NCBI GenBank assembly: GCA_902772685.1
Contig: CACYBO010000112.1
Span: 1 to 5,744, forward strand
DNA: 5,744 nt
Source: an uncultured Eubacteriales bacterium
Lineage (GTDB): Bacteria; Bacillota; Clostridia; Peptostreptococcales; Anaerovoracaceae
Direction of reading: 5' to 3'
The notes under the pieces were generated by a model. The model had not been told where the DNA came from and did not search any database. It saw only the letters and a list, made by a program, of their open reading frames with translations. A program made the position numbers and the translations under genes. This document shows positions 1-5,744 of the stretch, piece by piece; the first letter of the stretch is position 1, and each line of letters opens with the position of its first letter.

Positions 1-600
1 TTCTGGAATCTCCACGAGCTTCGTCAGCACCGTTTCCCCGATCAGGAGCGACTTCGGAAGCAGCAGCTCCATGTAAGCCATATCATGTGAAAACAGCATA
101 GGAAGAATACCCGACAGCGCATTACACTGGCAGATCAGGACGTATCGGAAAAGCTCCTCCGTTTTGTTTTGTCCTTTGAGCTGGTCGCAGGTATTCATAT
201 CCAGCCGCAGATCGTCTTTAACAAGACTGAGGTTCTTCAGAATATCCGGTTCAATGCTGCCGCTGGTGCTGGACAGCACACGGAATCCATGGGGGAGAAA
301 ATCGTGCAGTTCCATGAACCGCAGTGCAACGAGGCGGTTGAACCATGTGTAGGCAAACTCCTCGATGATGTTCTTATATCCTTTGAGCCGGATCTGGCTA
401 ATGATTTCCTGCCGTTTTCCGTAAAGGTCAGCAGGATAAGAGTTTGAATCACCATCAATAATAGTGTAGTCTCCGCTCCGCTTGGCCTGACGGAAATCAT
501 TGTCGCCATTGATGCCGAGTGTCTTCAAGGAGACTTCGATCTGCTGCTCCAGATTGTCCTTCGCCCATACGGCGTATGTTTGTAATACTCGCTTATCCAT
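1..600 (-). CDS. pglX: PglX, BREX-1 adenine-specific DNA methyltransferase (N-terminal 200 residues, cut by window edge)
   Basis: This reading frame is open from ATG at 600 to the left edge with no stop, giving 200 codons of a protein normally about 1100-1250 residues long. It begins MDKRVLQTYAVWAKDNLEQQ (1-20). The strongest evidence is YTWFNRLVALRFMELHDFLP (84-103) followed by HGFRVLSS, which closely follows the 'AYTWFNRL.A.RYMELH..L.HGFR.LS' block of BREX-1 PglX. A second block has ELFRYVLICQCNALSGILP (149-167) and MELLLPKSLL (177-186), also family-like. Family knowledge: PglX methylates N6 of an adenine in a non-palindromic site, marking host DNA as self, and is also needed for phage exclusion. 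The SAM-binding and NPPY catalytic motifs lie further on, outside the window, so activity cannot be judged. The start follows brxC by 11 nt. Its Shine-Dalgarno GAGGTGA (607-613) overlaps the brxC stop codon, and spacing to the ATG is about 7 nt. Confidence 0.93.
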   Translation of the reverse strand, partial: MDKRVLQTYAVWAKDNLEQQIEVSLKTLGINGDNDFRQAKRSGDYTIIDGDSNSYPADLYGKRQEIISQIRLKGYKNIIEEFAYTWFNRLVALRFMELHDFLPHGFRVLSSTSGSIEPDILKNLSLVKDDLRLDMNTCDQLKGQNKTEELFRYVLICQCNALSGILPMLFSHDMAYMELLLPKSLLIGETVLTKLVEIPE

Positions 601-606
601 CTATTC

Positions 607-613
607 TCACCTC
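607..613 (-). promoter_or_regulatory. Ribosome binding site of pglX, overlapping the brxC stop
   Basis: GAGGTGA on the minus strand overlaps the TGA stop of brxC (612-614) and lies about 7 nt before the pglX ATG (598-600). It supports the pglX start and coupling to brxC translation. Confidence 0.75.
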
Positions 614-3600
614 AATGCAGATCGACTTCGTCGTTGTTCTCGAGCTCCGCCAGCAGCTTGGTCCGAATCGCGTCCAGCACCTTCTCAACGTCATCCGCTG
701 AAGTAACCTTCTTGCTGGCGGCAGGCACGCACTCGATAATGGAGACACGTTTACTGCGCACAGAAGTAGGCGTGCCTTCGCTCATCACGGAAGTAATGAA
801 CTTACGGAAGCCGGAAACTGAGCTGCTGCTCGCTGTGATGTAAGAGTCCATGTTCGGCGTGTTTTTTGACAGGGAGGACATCCATCCAGCGTACTGATCT
901 GCGAGCTCGTCAGCCTTCTCCTCGATGCGGGAAAGTTGATCCTCGGTAAGCTCCATATCCAATGCTCCCTGAAGCTCGTGATCAATTGATTTCCGATCCT
1001 GCTCCAGACGGCGCATCGTAGCGTCATATTTGTCCTGCAATACCTGATCCCTGAGCTCATTTGCTTTGAAGACCAAATTGGCCAGATCATTCATCTTCTG
1101 GAAAGGCATCTCCATGTCGACAATAGCCTGTATAGCCTCGATAACAGAGTCCATACGGCTCAAGTCCTCAAACATTCGGGCGGAATTATACCATTCAATG
1201 ATCTCCAGCGCGTCCTGGTAGTTCTTCTGCTGGTGGCTTCCTTCTTTATAGAAACCTTCCAACTGTTCCAGCGTCTCCGCGTTGTCCTCAAGACTGTCGG
1301 CTCGACTGATGATCTCGTTGAAAATGGTGAGAGAGTCACCAGATTTCAGGATGGCACTAAAGTCTTGATACAGCACTGCGGCCACCTTGCTGCCTGCGTA
1401 ATCAGTACCATATTTTGTCTTCAGGTCAGAAAGGAACTTCTTCCTCCTTTCAAAGAAGTCAACGACACCGGCTTTTAACTGGGCCTCGTCCAGCGGAAGG
1501 TTCTCTGAGTAGACGTCGTTCATGATGCGCTTCACCTGATAAAGGATCTTCTCATCAATGATCTCCTTCGGACGCACCACCATCGTATCGACATTATTCT
1601 TGCGGGCAAGGTCGTTCTTGAAACCTGTATTATTCTCATCTACCACATGGTCATGGATGGAGATGATCAAGGACTGGTATTTCCACAGACGGGCAACCAT
1701 GCCAAGGATGTCAAGATCGCGCCAGCCATAGGGCTTTTTAGAGAAATACTCCAGCAGGCTCTTGACGGTCGTGTTTCGGTACACGCTCTTATCGTCGCGG
1801 ACTTTTTCGAGGATTTCATCGTAGGCAGCCTTGTTGCTGTCGCCGGACAAGTCATCTCCGAACGACATATTGTTATCAGCAAGAAGACTGAAGATGCTCT
1901 TCTGATCAGGATAGTAATAGCTCACCAGCCCGATTTTGAAATAGTTTCTACCTACCATTTCTTTCAGGGCATCCTGCATGCGGTCCTTGCCGTCTTTCTT
2001 CTTGATGTCGAGCTGTGAGCCGCCAAGGTAGATGGGTGCCGTCATCAGAGCTGCACGAATCATATCTTCTGCACGACGAATACGGTCAGACATCTCGCTG
2101 GCCTTTTTACTCATGATCTCCGTCAGGGAAGCGGACATGGTCGCGCTGTTATTTCTGCGGAATGTCGCTATCTTATTTGCACGGATCAATTCATCGATGA
2201 AGGTGCCTTCGGTAAGATCGATGATGATAGCATTGTCCCGGATGGACTCTGACTGATAGTCCGAGGCATCCTTTGAGCCGGAGAACTGCGTGCGAATACG
2301 GATCGTGAGCCCGTCCTGACTGAAGGACCCTTTCGATTCAGAATCCACAAAGCGGTTCAGCGCAAAATCATACCGGCCTTCGTAGCGGTATTTGTTGCTC
2401 TCAAGTATCTTATCGAAGATGATGTCGAGAACAGTCCTCTGGACCTCGCCTTCGTTATAAGCGGAGTTATTGATCTGTTTGTTGACATCCTGCTCCTCGT
2501 TGGTCAGGAAGTCGTATTCCTCGCCGTTCTTCTGAATCAGGGTTTCGGATTCCAGACGCTGTAGAGCTTCAAGGATGCGGGCCTTCAAAGCACCTTTGTC
2601 CACGTTGATGTTGTCCACCATCAGGGTGGCCAGACGGTCAATTGTTGCAGGCATGTCTTTCACATGCTTGATCATGAACAGGATGCGGAGAACGCGAAGA
2701 TCGAACTCATCCAAACTTGGCTTACGGGCAGCGTTTGTGAAGACCGTCTTGATGTCGTAGTCGATAAACTCCTCGGCAGTAGCATAAAAGCTGTCGAACG
2801 GAACCAACAGACCGGCCTCCATGTCCATGACTTTCTTGGCTGAGGTCTGGAAGGCATCCAGCAGGGAGCGCTCGTTCTGAGAAATGTGCTTACCCTCGCT
2901 CATTCCGTGCTCACGGATGGATTCGAACACCTTCTGCAGGAGTTCGAACTGATAAGATACAAAGGGATAAACGTCTTTAAACTCATTCGCGTCCTTATAG
3001 CCGGACCATGTAGGTTTTGCCGGGAAGAGGATCACGTTTGAAAGACGATTGCTGTTGGCGTCATATAATGCGCGGAGCGGAGTCTCCGCATTTTTCTTTT
3101 TGTCCAGGATACGGCGTTTAATGACCTCGTCTGCGTTTGCACCAGAGAGAAGCAGTCGGGTGTTGAACCTGCCCTGAATCTTAGAAAAGTCATGCTGCTT
3201 ATCCTTGGTGCTATCGATCATAGCCTTTAGTTCTTGCTGGGAGGTGATTACCACCCATACCTTGCCATGAGCAAACTTGCCCAGGTCCTCGACGCAAGTC
3301 TGGAGGTTCAGCATCAGCTGCGTGTTGTCGCCGATAAACTGTCCAACCTCGTCCATTAGGAAGACAACGCGGGAGTTGTGCTTCTCACAATAAGCGTTCA
3401 CGATCTTACCGAAGTCCTCTGTGGTATTTGTGAAATTGCGGGTCTGATCCTCGATGAAGATCTTGGCGCTTTCCTCCGACATCCCACGAACAGCAACAAG
3501 AGCCTTGATCATGGAGTCGCGATTAAGGAGAGCCTTTGCGCGGGTCTGAGTCCAGTTTCGTCCAGAAATCTGTTCGAATGTCTCTGCAAATTCCTCGAGC

Positions 3601-4130
3601 TTACCTTCCTCATCCAGCGTGCGCTCCAGATCAGCCACCCACGGACTGGCACCGCAATAGCCCACAGCCTCGTTGAAAGCGCGGATCATGATGTCCATGA
3701 TAGCCTGAGTCTTTGTCTTGGAGTCAGACTTAGCCTTGCTGTCGATATTGAAAAGAACCACGAGATTGTTAGCCTTGGCGCTCTGCCTGATATCCGCGAG
3801 CACCATCTGATCATTGATCTTGTCCTTAAAATACTCTGATGCTTGGACCCCGGCGACTTCCTCGTTCTCCAATATGTAGCCGAGAATCTTAAGGAAGTGA
3901 GATTTACCGGAACCAAAGAAGCCGGTGATCCACACACCCATCTTCTCAGTCGGTACGGTCAGGGATTCTCTGTACTTGCGGAAGAAGGTGCGGAATGATT
4001 TGACAATTTCATCTGTGCAGACGTATTCCTCAAGTTCCTGCCACTTCTGTTCTTCGTCCTCATTACCAATGGTGACGACACCCTGAATAGGCCTGTCGAT
4101 TTCTTTCTCAAAGAGATTTTTAATAATCAT
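612..4130 (-). CDS. brxC: BrxC, BREX-1 P-loop ATPase
   Basis: This is the large ATPase of the BREX-1 system, 1172 residues from the start chosen here, in the usual range of about 1200. The N-terminus MIIKNLFEKEIDRPIQGVV (1-19) is the signature opening of BrxC. Next comes a Walker A loop GFFGSGKS (70-77), followed by SHFLKILGYIL. The Walker B strand is VVFLMDE (255-261), a sensor-like strand VWVVITSQQEL lies at 291-301, and RFNTRLLL (321-328) holds candidate arginine-finger residues. The rest is long and mainly helical. A charged, coiled-coil-like stretch lies at about 1020-1079, and a serine-rich TASSSSVSGF follows near 1099-1108. Family knowledge: BrxC is an AAA+-type ATPase required for defence, probably driving assembly or remodelling of the BREX complex on DNA. 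Start choice: an upstream in-frame ATG at 4181 would add 17 residues but has no Shine-Dalgarno, while the ATG at 4130 has GAAAGGAG 8 nt upstream and matches the family N-terminus. No frameshift or missing ATPase motif is seen. Confidence 0.95.
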   Translation of the reverse strand: MIIKNLFEKEIDRPIQGVVTIGNEDEEQKWQELEEYVCTDEIVKSFRTFFRKYRESLTVPTEKMGVWITGFFGSGKSHFLKILGYILENEEVAGVQASEYFKDKINDQMVLADIRQSAKANNLVVLFNIDSKAKSDSKTKTQAIMDIMIRAFNEAVGYCGASPWVADLERTLDEEGKLEEFAETFEQISGRNWTQTRAKALLNRDSMIKALVAVRGMSEESAKIFIEDQTRNFTNTTEDFGKIVNAYCEKHNSRVVFLMDEVGQFIGDNTQLMLNLQTCVEDLGKFAHGKVWVVITSQQELKAMIDSTKDKQHDFSKIQGRFNTRLLLSGANADEVIKRRILDKKKNAETPLRALYDANSNRLSNVILFPAKPTWSGYKDANEFKDVYPFVSYQFELLQKVFESIREHGMSEGKHISQNERSLLDAFQTSAKKVMDMEAGLLVPFDSFYATAEEFIDYDIKTVFTNAARKPSLDEFDLRVLRILFMIKHVKDMPATIDRLATLMVDNINVDKGALKARILEALQRLESETLIQKNGEEYDFLTNEEQDVNKQINNSAYNEGEVQRTVLDIIFDKILESNKYRYEGRYDFALNRFVDSESKGSFSQDGLTIRIRTQFSGSKDASDYQSESIRDNAIIIDLTEGTFIDELIRANKIATFRRNNSATMSASLTEIMSKKASEMSDRIRRAEDMIRAALMTAPIYLGGSQLDIKKKDGKDRMQDALKEMVGRNYFKIGLVSYYYPDQKSIFSLLADNNMSFGDDLSGDSNKAAYDEILEKVRDDKSVYRNTTVKSLLEYFSKKPYGWRDLDILGMVARLWKYQSLIISIHDHVVDENNTGFKNDLARKNNVDTMVVRPKEIIDEKILYQVKRIMNDVYSENLPLDEAQLKAGVVDFFERRKKFLSDLKTKYGTDYAGSKVAAVLYQDFSAILKSGDSLTIFNEIISRADSLEDNAETLEQLEGFYKEGSHQQKNYQDALEIIEWYNSARMFEDLSRMDSVIEAIQAIVDMEMPFQKMNDLANLVFKANELRDQVLQDKYDATMRRLEQDRKSIDHELQGALDMELTEDQLSRIEEKADELADQYAGWMSSLSKNTPNMDSYITASSSSVSGFRKFITSVMSEGTPTSVRSKRVSIIECVPAASKKVTSADDVEKVLDAIRTKLLAELENNDEVDLH

Positions 4131-4725
4131 TTCCGCGTCTCCTTTCCACCAGTGGGAATGCTCTGTAGTAGTTGTCGTCATCTAATCGTTCAAACAGGCG
4201 CAGGGTCATAGAGTTCTTTATTTCGTATCGCCCCGGATACATCATCACGACCGGCGTCCTCCTGAATATGCTCTGCAGGTTGTTCAGGATAGTGTGGCTC
4301 CGGATAATCGGGAAGGCCTTACCGACGCCCGTAATCAAAACGATGGATTTGCCATCATCCGGCACTGTGTTTTTAAACTTATCCAGAAAGCTGTTCTGGT
4401 CTTCCTCTACTGAGAGGAGCGGCTGAAAGACTTCTCTCAACAGCAAGTCCTTTTCATACTCGGCTTCCATCCGCTGGATGTCTTCGAGGTAGCCTTCCTC
4501 CTCAATGATGTCGAGCATCATTTCGTACAGGTCAAATTCAACGATCTCCGGATTCCGGGCTTTGAGCTTCTTAACTTCCCGGCGCACAAGCAGCTCATCC
4601 TTTGGAGCGTAGTCAAAGATATAAAACTTCATATCGTTTGCCGTTCCATACCGTGTGAGAGAAGCTACGCTGATCATACGGTCTTCCAGATCGACAAATC
4701 TTTCATTTAAAGATCTCTCCGCCAT
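4120..4725 (-). CDS. brxB: BrxB, BREX-1 protein (DUF1788 family)
   Basis: This gene encodes 201 residues, the typical BrxB length. Family knowledge: BrxB (DUF1788) is an essential BREX component of unknown biochemical activity, always next to brxA and brxC. Seen here: an N-terminal SLNERFVDLEDRM (residues 5-17), an acidic central helical part (about 60-100), and the most diagnostic block in the C-terminal third: ITGVGKAFPIIRSHTILNNL (131-150), then VVMMYPGRY (159-167) and RLDDDNYYRAFPL (180-192). BrxB proteins carry a closely similar arrangement: a 'TGVG...P..RSH..LNNLQ' segment, a 'PG.Y' turn and an 'L.DD.YYRAF' ending. Despite TGVGK, there is no full Walker A loop, so I do not call it an ATPase. 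The ATG start is preceded by GGGAGGT (4733-4739) with 7 nt spacing. The gene's 3' end overlaps the brxC start by 11 bp, and the brxC Shine-Dalgarno lies inside brxB, so the two are probably translationally coupled. Confidence 0.92.
   Translation of the reverse strand: MAERSLNERFVDLEDRMISVASLTRYGTANDMKFYIFDYAPKDELLVRREVKKLKARNPEIVEFDLYEMMLDIIEEEGYLEDIQRMEAEYEKDLLLREVFQPLLSVEEDQNSFLDKFKNTVPDDGKSIVLITGVGKAFPIIRSHTILNNLQSIFRRTPVVMMYPGRYEIKNSMTLRLFERLDDDNYYRAFPLVERRRGNDY
4139..4146 (-). promoter_or_regulatory. Ribosome binding site that decides the brxC start
   Basis: GAAAGGAG on the minus strand, inside the brxB coding region, lies 8 nt before the ATG at 4128-4130. The competing upstream ATG at 4179-4181 is preceded by TTTGAACGATTAG, which has no Shine-Dalgarno. 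This site therefore supports the shorter BrxC that begins MIIKNLF. Confidence 0.82.
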
Positions 4726-4730
4726 AGTAT

Positions 4731-5330
4731 TTACCTCCCAAGCATTACCTGTAGGTACTCATTATCGCCGATTTCTCTGATGTGCTCTTCGACGCTTGGA
4801 TGAATCATCATTCTTTCCACCACAATGTTTCTACGTTCCCGCACTCCAAGGCCCGAATCCACCAAGATGTTCCGATAACCTTTTGTCATGCATTGCAGAG
4901 TGTGATCTCCCCATTTAGCCACGATCAGGTCAGTCTGCTTCTTTGTTTCGAAGAACTGGTCAAAATCGTCGATGGAAAGATAGTTCTTATCACTCAGCAA
5001 GGCTTCGCGGTAAACTTCCATCATAAAGTCAAAAAATAAGGTATCAGTCTTGGCGATAGCGTATGCAAGGATGAATTTTGATGTGGCTATATCCCCGTTG
5101 TAGAATTGAGAAAGGAGAAACGGATCAAGAGCGATGAGACGTCCATATAGCACATTTGTGATCTCACGGCGACGGTCTGGTGATTCAATTTCGATGTAAT
5201 TATTCTCAAAACATTCCTTATATATCTCTTCACGGTCCAACCCGTTCAGCATCAGCTTGGCAATTTTTTTCGTGATAGGATATTTGAACGGGGTTTTCTT
5301 AATGGCAGAAGAATATGGTTTTCTGTTCAT
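4731..5330 (-). CDS. brxA: BrxA, small BREX-1 protein (DUF1819 family)
   Basis: This is the first gene of the BREX operon, encoding 199 residues, the usual length for BrxA. Family knowledge: BrxA (DUF1819) is a small, mostly helical DNA-binding protein of BREX-1 systems; its exact role in phage blocking is unsettled. Seen here: a basic N-terminus (KPYSSAIKKTPFKYP, residues 4-18), then a helical region with EEIYKECFENN (34-44) and a basic stretch PDRRREITNVLYGRL (51-65) that could contact DNA. The central part contains LLSQFYNGD (72-80) and the hydrophobic FILAYAIAKTDTLFFDFMMEVY (86-107), a pattern characteristic of the family. No signal peptide or convincing membrane segment is present, so it should be cytoplasmic. 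The ATG start has a strong Shine-Dalgarno GGAGGT at 5337-5342, 6 nt upstream. The stop lies 5 nt before brxB, and the brxB ribosome binding site is built into the last brxA codons. Identification rests on recalled family features plus gene order. Confidence 0.92.
   Translation of the reverse strand: MNRKPYSSAIKKTPFKYPITKKIAKLMLNGLDREEIYKECFENNYIEIESPDRRREITNVLYGRLIALDPFLLSQFYNGDIATSKFILAYAIAKTDTLFFDFMMEVYREALLSDKNYLSIDDFDQFFETKKQTDLIVAKWGDHTLQCMTKGYRNILVDSGLGVRERRNIVVERMMIHPSVEEHIREIGDNEYLQVMLGR
4733..4739 (-). promoter_or_regulatory. Ribosome binding site of brxB, inside the brxA 3' end
   Basis: GGGAGGT on the minus strand forms the last two sense codons of brxA (Gly, Arg) and the first base of its TAA stop. 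It sits 7 nt before the brxB ATG. Ribosomes finishing brxA would cover the brxB start, so translational coupling is likely. Confidence 0.8.
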
Positions 5331-5336
5331 CCTCTA

Positions 5337-5342
5337 ACCTCC
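5337..5342 (-). promoter_or_regulatory. Ribosome binding site of brxA
   Basis: GGAGGT on the minus strand lies 6 nt before the brxA ATG (5328-5330). It is a near-perfect Shine-Dalgarno at normal spacing and confirms the brxA start. Confidence 0.85.
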
Positions 5343-5352
5343 ATAGGGCTAA

Positions 5353-5361
5353 ATACAGTAT
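5353..5361. promoter_or_regulatory. Small palindrome just after the predicted brx transcription start
   Basis: ATAC-A-GTAT is a 9-nt inverted repeat at about +6 to +14 of the predicted transcript, flanked by A/T-rich sequence. The position would suit a repressor operator. It is short enough to arise by chance, and no regulator gene is visible in the window, so this is a weak suggestion. Confidence 0.25.
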
Positions 5362-5372
5362 AAAACCTCTTT

Positions 5373-5401
5373 ATTATAACGGCAGACTACGATTGTGTCA
5401 A
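5373..5401 (-). promoter_or_regulatory. Consensus housekeeping promoter of the BREX operon
   Basis: On the minus strand a perfect -35 box TTGACA (5396-5401) is separated by exactly 17 nt from a perfect -10 box TATAAT (5373-5378). Transcription should start near 5366-5367, giving a leader of about 36 nt before the brxA ATG. The sequence just upstream of -35 (GCTTTTTA) is T-rich and could act as a weak UP element. A match this complete predicts strong vegetative (sigma-A type) transcription unless a repressor acts. No other promoter of similar quality was noticed between the four genes, whose spacing fits a single transcript. Confidence 0.85.
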
Positions 5402-5463
5402 TAAAAAGCGTTCCGTTTGAACTGCAAATGTGAAAATTAGAAATTTGATCGACTGTAAAAGAA

Positions 5464-5505
5464 AGACCTCCGGTCCCATACGGGAATCACCGGAGGTCTA
5501 TTTTT
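5464..5505. terminator. Likely bidirectional intrinsic terminator
   Basis: A perfect 10-bp stem pairs AGACCTCCGG (5464-5473) with CCGGAGGTCT (5490-5499) around a 16-nt loop. On the plus strand it is followed by ATTTTTA, and on the minus strand by TTCTTTTAC, so either direction has a U-run. It lies about 63 bp upstream of the brxA -35 box. On the minus strand it would stop leftward transcription entering from beyond the right edge, insulating the BREX promoter. No intact gene ends at it within the window. Confidence 0.75.
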
Positions 5506-5517
5506 ATGCGTTTTTGA

Positions 5518-5560
5518 GGTCGGATTTTCACCGACAATGACCGACATCGGCCGGATGTAG
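5518..5560. repeat. Cluster of short direct and inverted repeats
   Basis: GTCGG (5519-5523) and CCGAC (5531-5535) form a small hairpin. ACCGACA occurs twice, at 5530-5536 and 5540-5546, ten bases (one helical turn) apart. ACATC (5544-5548) and GATGT (5554-5558) form another short inverted repeat around GGCCG. Such a cluster could be a protein-binding or recombination site at an element edge, but each repeat is short and no function is shown. Confidence 0.3.
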
Positions 5561-5619
5561 GGCTTTTCAAAAAAAAGTAAAATGCTGCCTGCAAGATAAC
5601 TTAGCGATGGGGTGAAAAC

Positions 5620-5721
5620 ATGACGTAGTTTGAAGTTGAAAACTGGATCTGCAACATTCAGAACGCCGTTGATGATGTTGCGGCTCACTTTGGCACGAAA
5701 ACAGTACGGCATTGCTTCTGA
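5620..5721 (+). pseudogene. Possible decayed 5' end of a plus-strand gene
   Basis: An ATG at 5620 with GGGGTGA 4 nt upstream starts a frame reading Met-Thr-stop (TAG at 5626-5628), then 30 sense codons (FEVENWICNIQNAVDDVAAH and on to FGTKTVRHCF) ending in TGA at 5719-5721. The codons between the stops look coding-like, with many purine-first, pyrimidine-last codons, and the peptide reads like a natural helical N-terminus. The simplest reading is a degraded or mutated start of a gene that ran rightward, with one nonsense change at codon 3 and a second disruption near the end. The family impression (a small protein from a Clostridia mobile element) is only from memory. It could also be chance, since the antisense frame is open too. 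Confidence 0.35.
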
Positions 5722-5744
5722 TAGAAGCAGACATGAAATAAAAA

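Larger units (their letters stand above)
5331..5744. other. Intergenic region upstream of the BREX operon
   Basis: These 414 bases carry no intact gene. From left to right they hold the brxA leader and ribosome binding site, the BREX promoter (5373-5401), an A/T-rich stretch without clear signals (5402-5463), the likely bidirectional terminator (5464-5505), the repeat cluster (5518-5560), a T/A tract (5564-5580) and the possible gene remnant (5620-5721). A minus-strand frame is open from the right edge to 5437, but it runs straight through the terminator and has no ribosome binding site, so it is not called. The mixture fits a junction between the defence operon and a neighbouring accessory or mobile segment. 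Confidence 0.6.

Noticed and set aside
131..138. CRISPR, tRNA or rRNA genes anywhere in the window
   Set aside because: No spaced direct-repeat array, cloverleaf-like sequence or rRNA signature was noticed on either strand. The coordinates given are only a placeholder for the whole window.
163..173. TTTTGTTTTG tract in pglX as a possible slippage (phase-variation) site
   Set aside because: It has only two short repeat units, much shorter than tracts known to slip often, and the frame is intact.
164..447. Plus-strand open frames opposite the pglX start
   Set aside because: They lie antisense to the conserved PglX N-terminal block and have no family resemblance.
1647..2018. Plus-strand open frame of 123 codons inside brxC
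   Set aside because: It is an antisense shadow of brxC with no independent promoter, ribosome site or family resemblance noticed.
3378..3839. Plus-strand open frame of 153 codons inside brxC
   Set aside because: It is antisense to the conserved ATPase region of brxC, including Walker B, and has no recognisable product. It is a shadow of a strongly supported gene.
4131..4181. N-terminal extension of BrxC from the ATG at 4181
   Set aside because: There is no Shine-Dalgarno, it would give a 62-bp overlap with brxB, and it does not match the family N-terminus. The ATG at 4130 is better on all counts.
5437..5712. Minus-strand open frame of 91 codons upstream of the BREX promoter
   Set aside because: It has no ribosome binding site, runs through the 10-bp terminator stem, shows no recognisable family, and overlaps a more coding-like plus-strand stretch. 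It could only matter if it were the tail of a gene from beyond the right edge.

Overview
The window holds the first part of a type 1 BREX (bacteriophage exclusion) phage-defence operon, read entirely on the minus strand (right to left). In order of transcription the genes are brxA (5330-4731), brxB (4725-4120), brxC (4130-612) and the first 200 codons of pglX (600 to the left edge). This is the canonical BREX-1 order. The two genes expected next, pglZ and brxL, would lie beyond the left edge. BREX-1 is a known system, so the core here is recognised rather than novel.

The genes are tightly packed: 5 nt between brxA and brxB, an 11-bp overlap between brxB and brxC, and 11 nt between brxC and pglX. 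Each gene has a good Shine-Dalgarno sequence, and that of each downstream gene lies in or across the end of the gene before it. A consensus promoter (TTGACA, 17-nt spacer, TATAAT) sits just upstream of brxA with a leader of about 36 nt, so the four genes are probably one transcript. No regulator gene is seen between the promoter and the right edge.

By family knowledge, PglX is the site-specific adenine methyltransferase that marks self DNA. BrxC is a large AAA+-type ATPase. BrxA is a small DNA-binding protein, and BrxB is a small conserved protein needed for the system. Together with PglZ and BrxL they block phage replication.

The right-hand 414 bases (5331-5744) have no intact gene. They hold the operon promoter, a strong 10-bp stem flanked by T-runs on both strands (a likely bidirectional terminator), a cluster of short direct and inverted repeats, and a plus-strand stretch that looks like the decayed start of another gene, interrupted by stop codons. 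This resembles the junction of an accessory island or mobile element, but that is inference.

Mid-range base composition, strong GGAGG-type ribosome binding sites, a consensus housekeeping promoter and the protein sequences suggest a Firmicute, probably a Clostridia member such as a gut Lachnospiraceae or relative. The window alone cannot fix the taxon.
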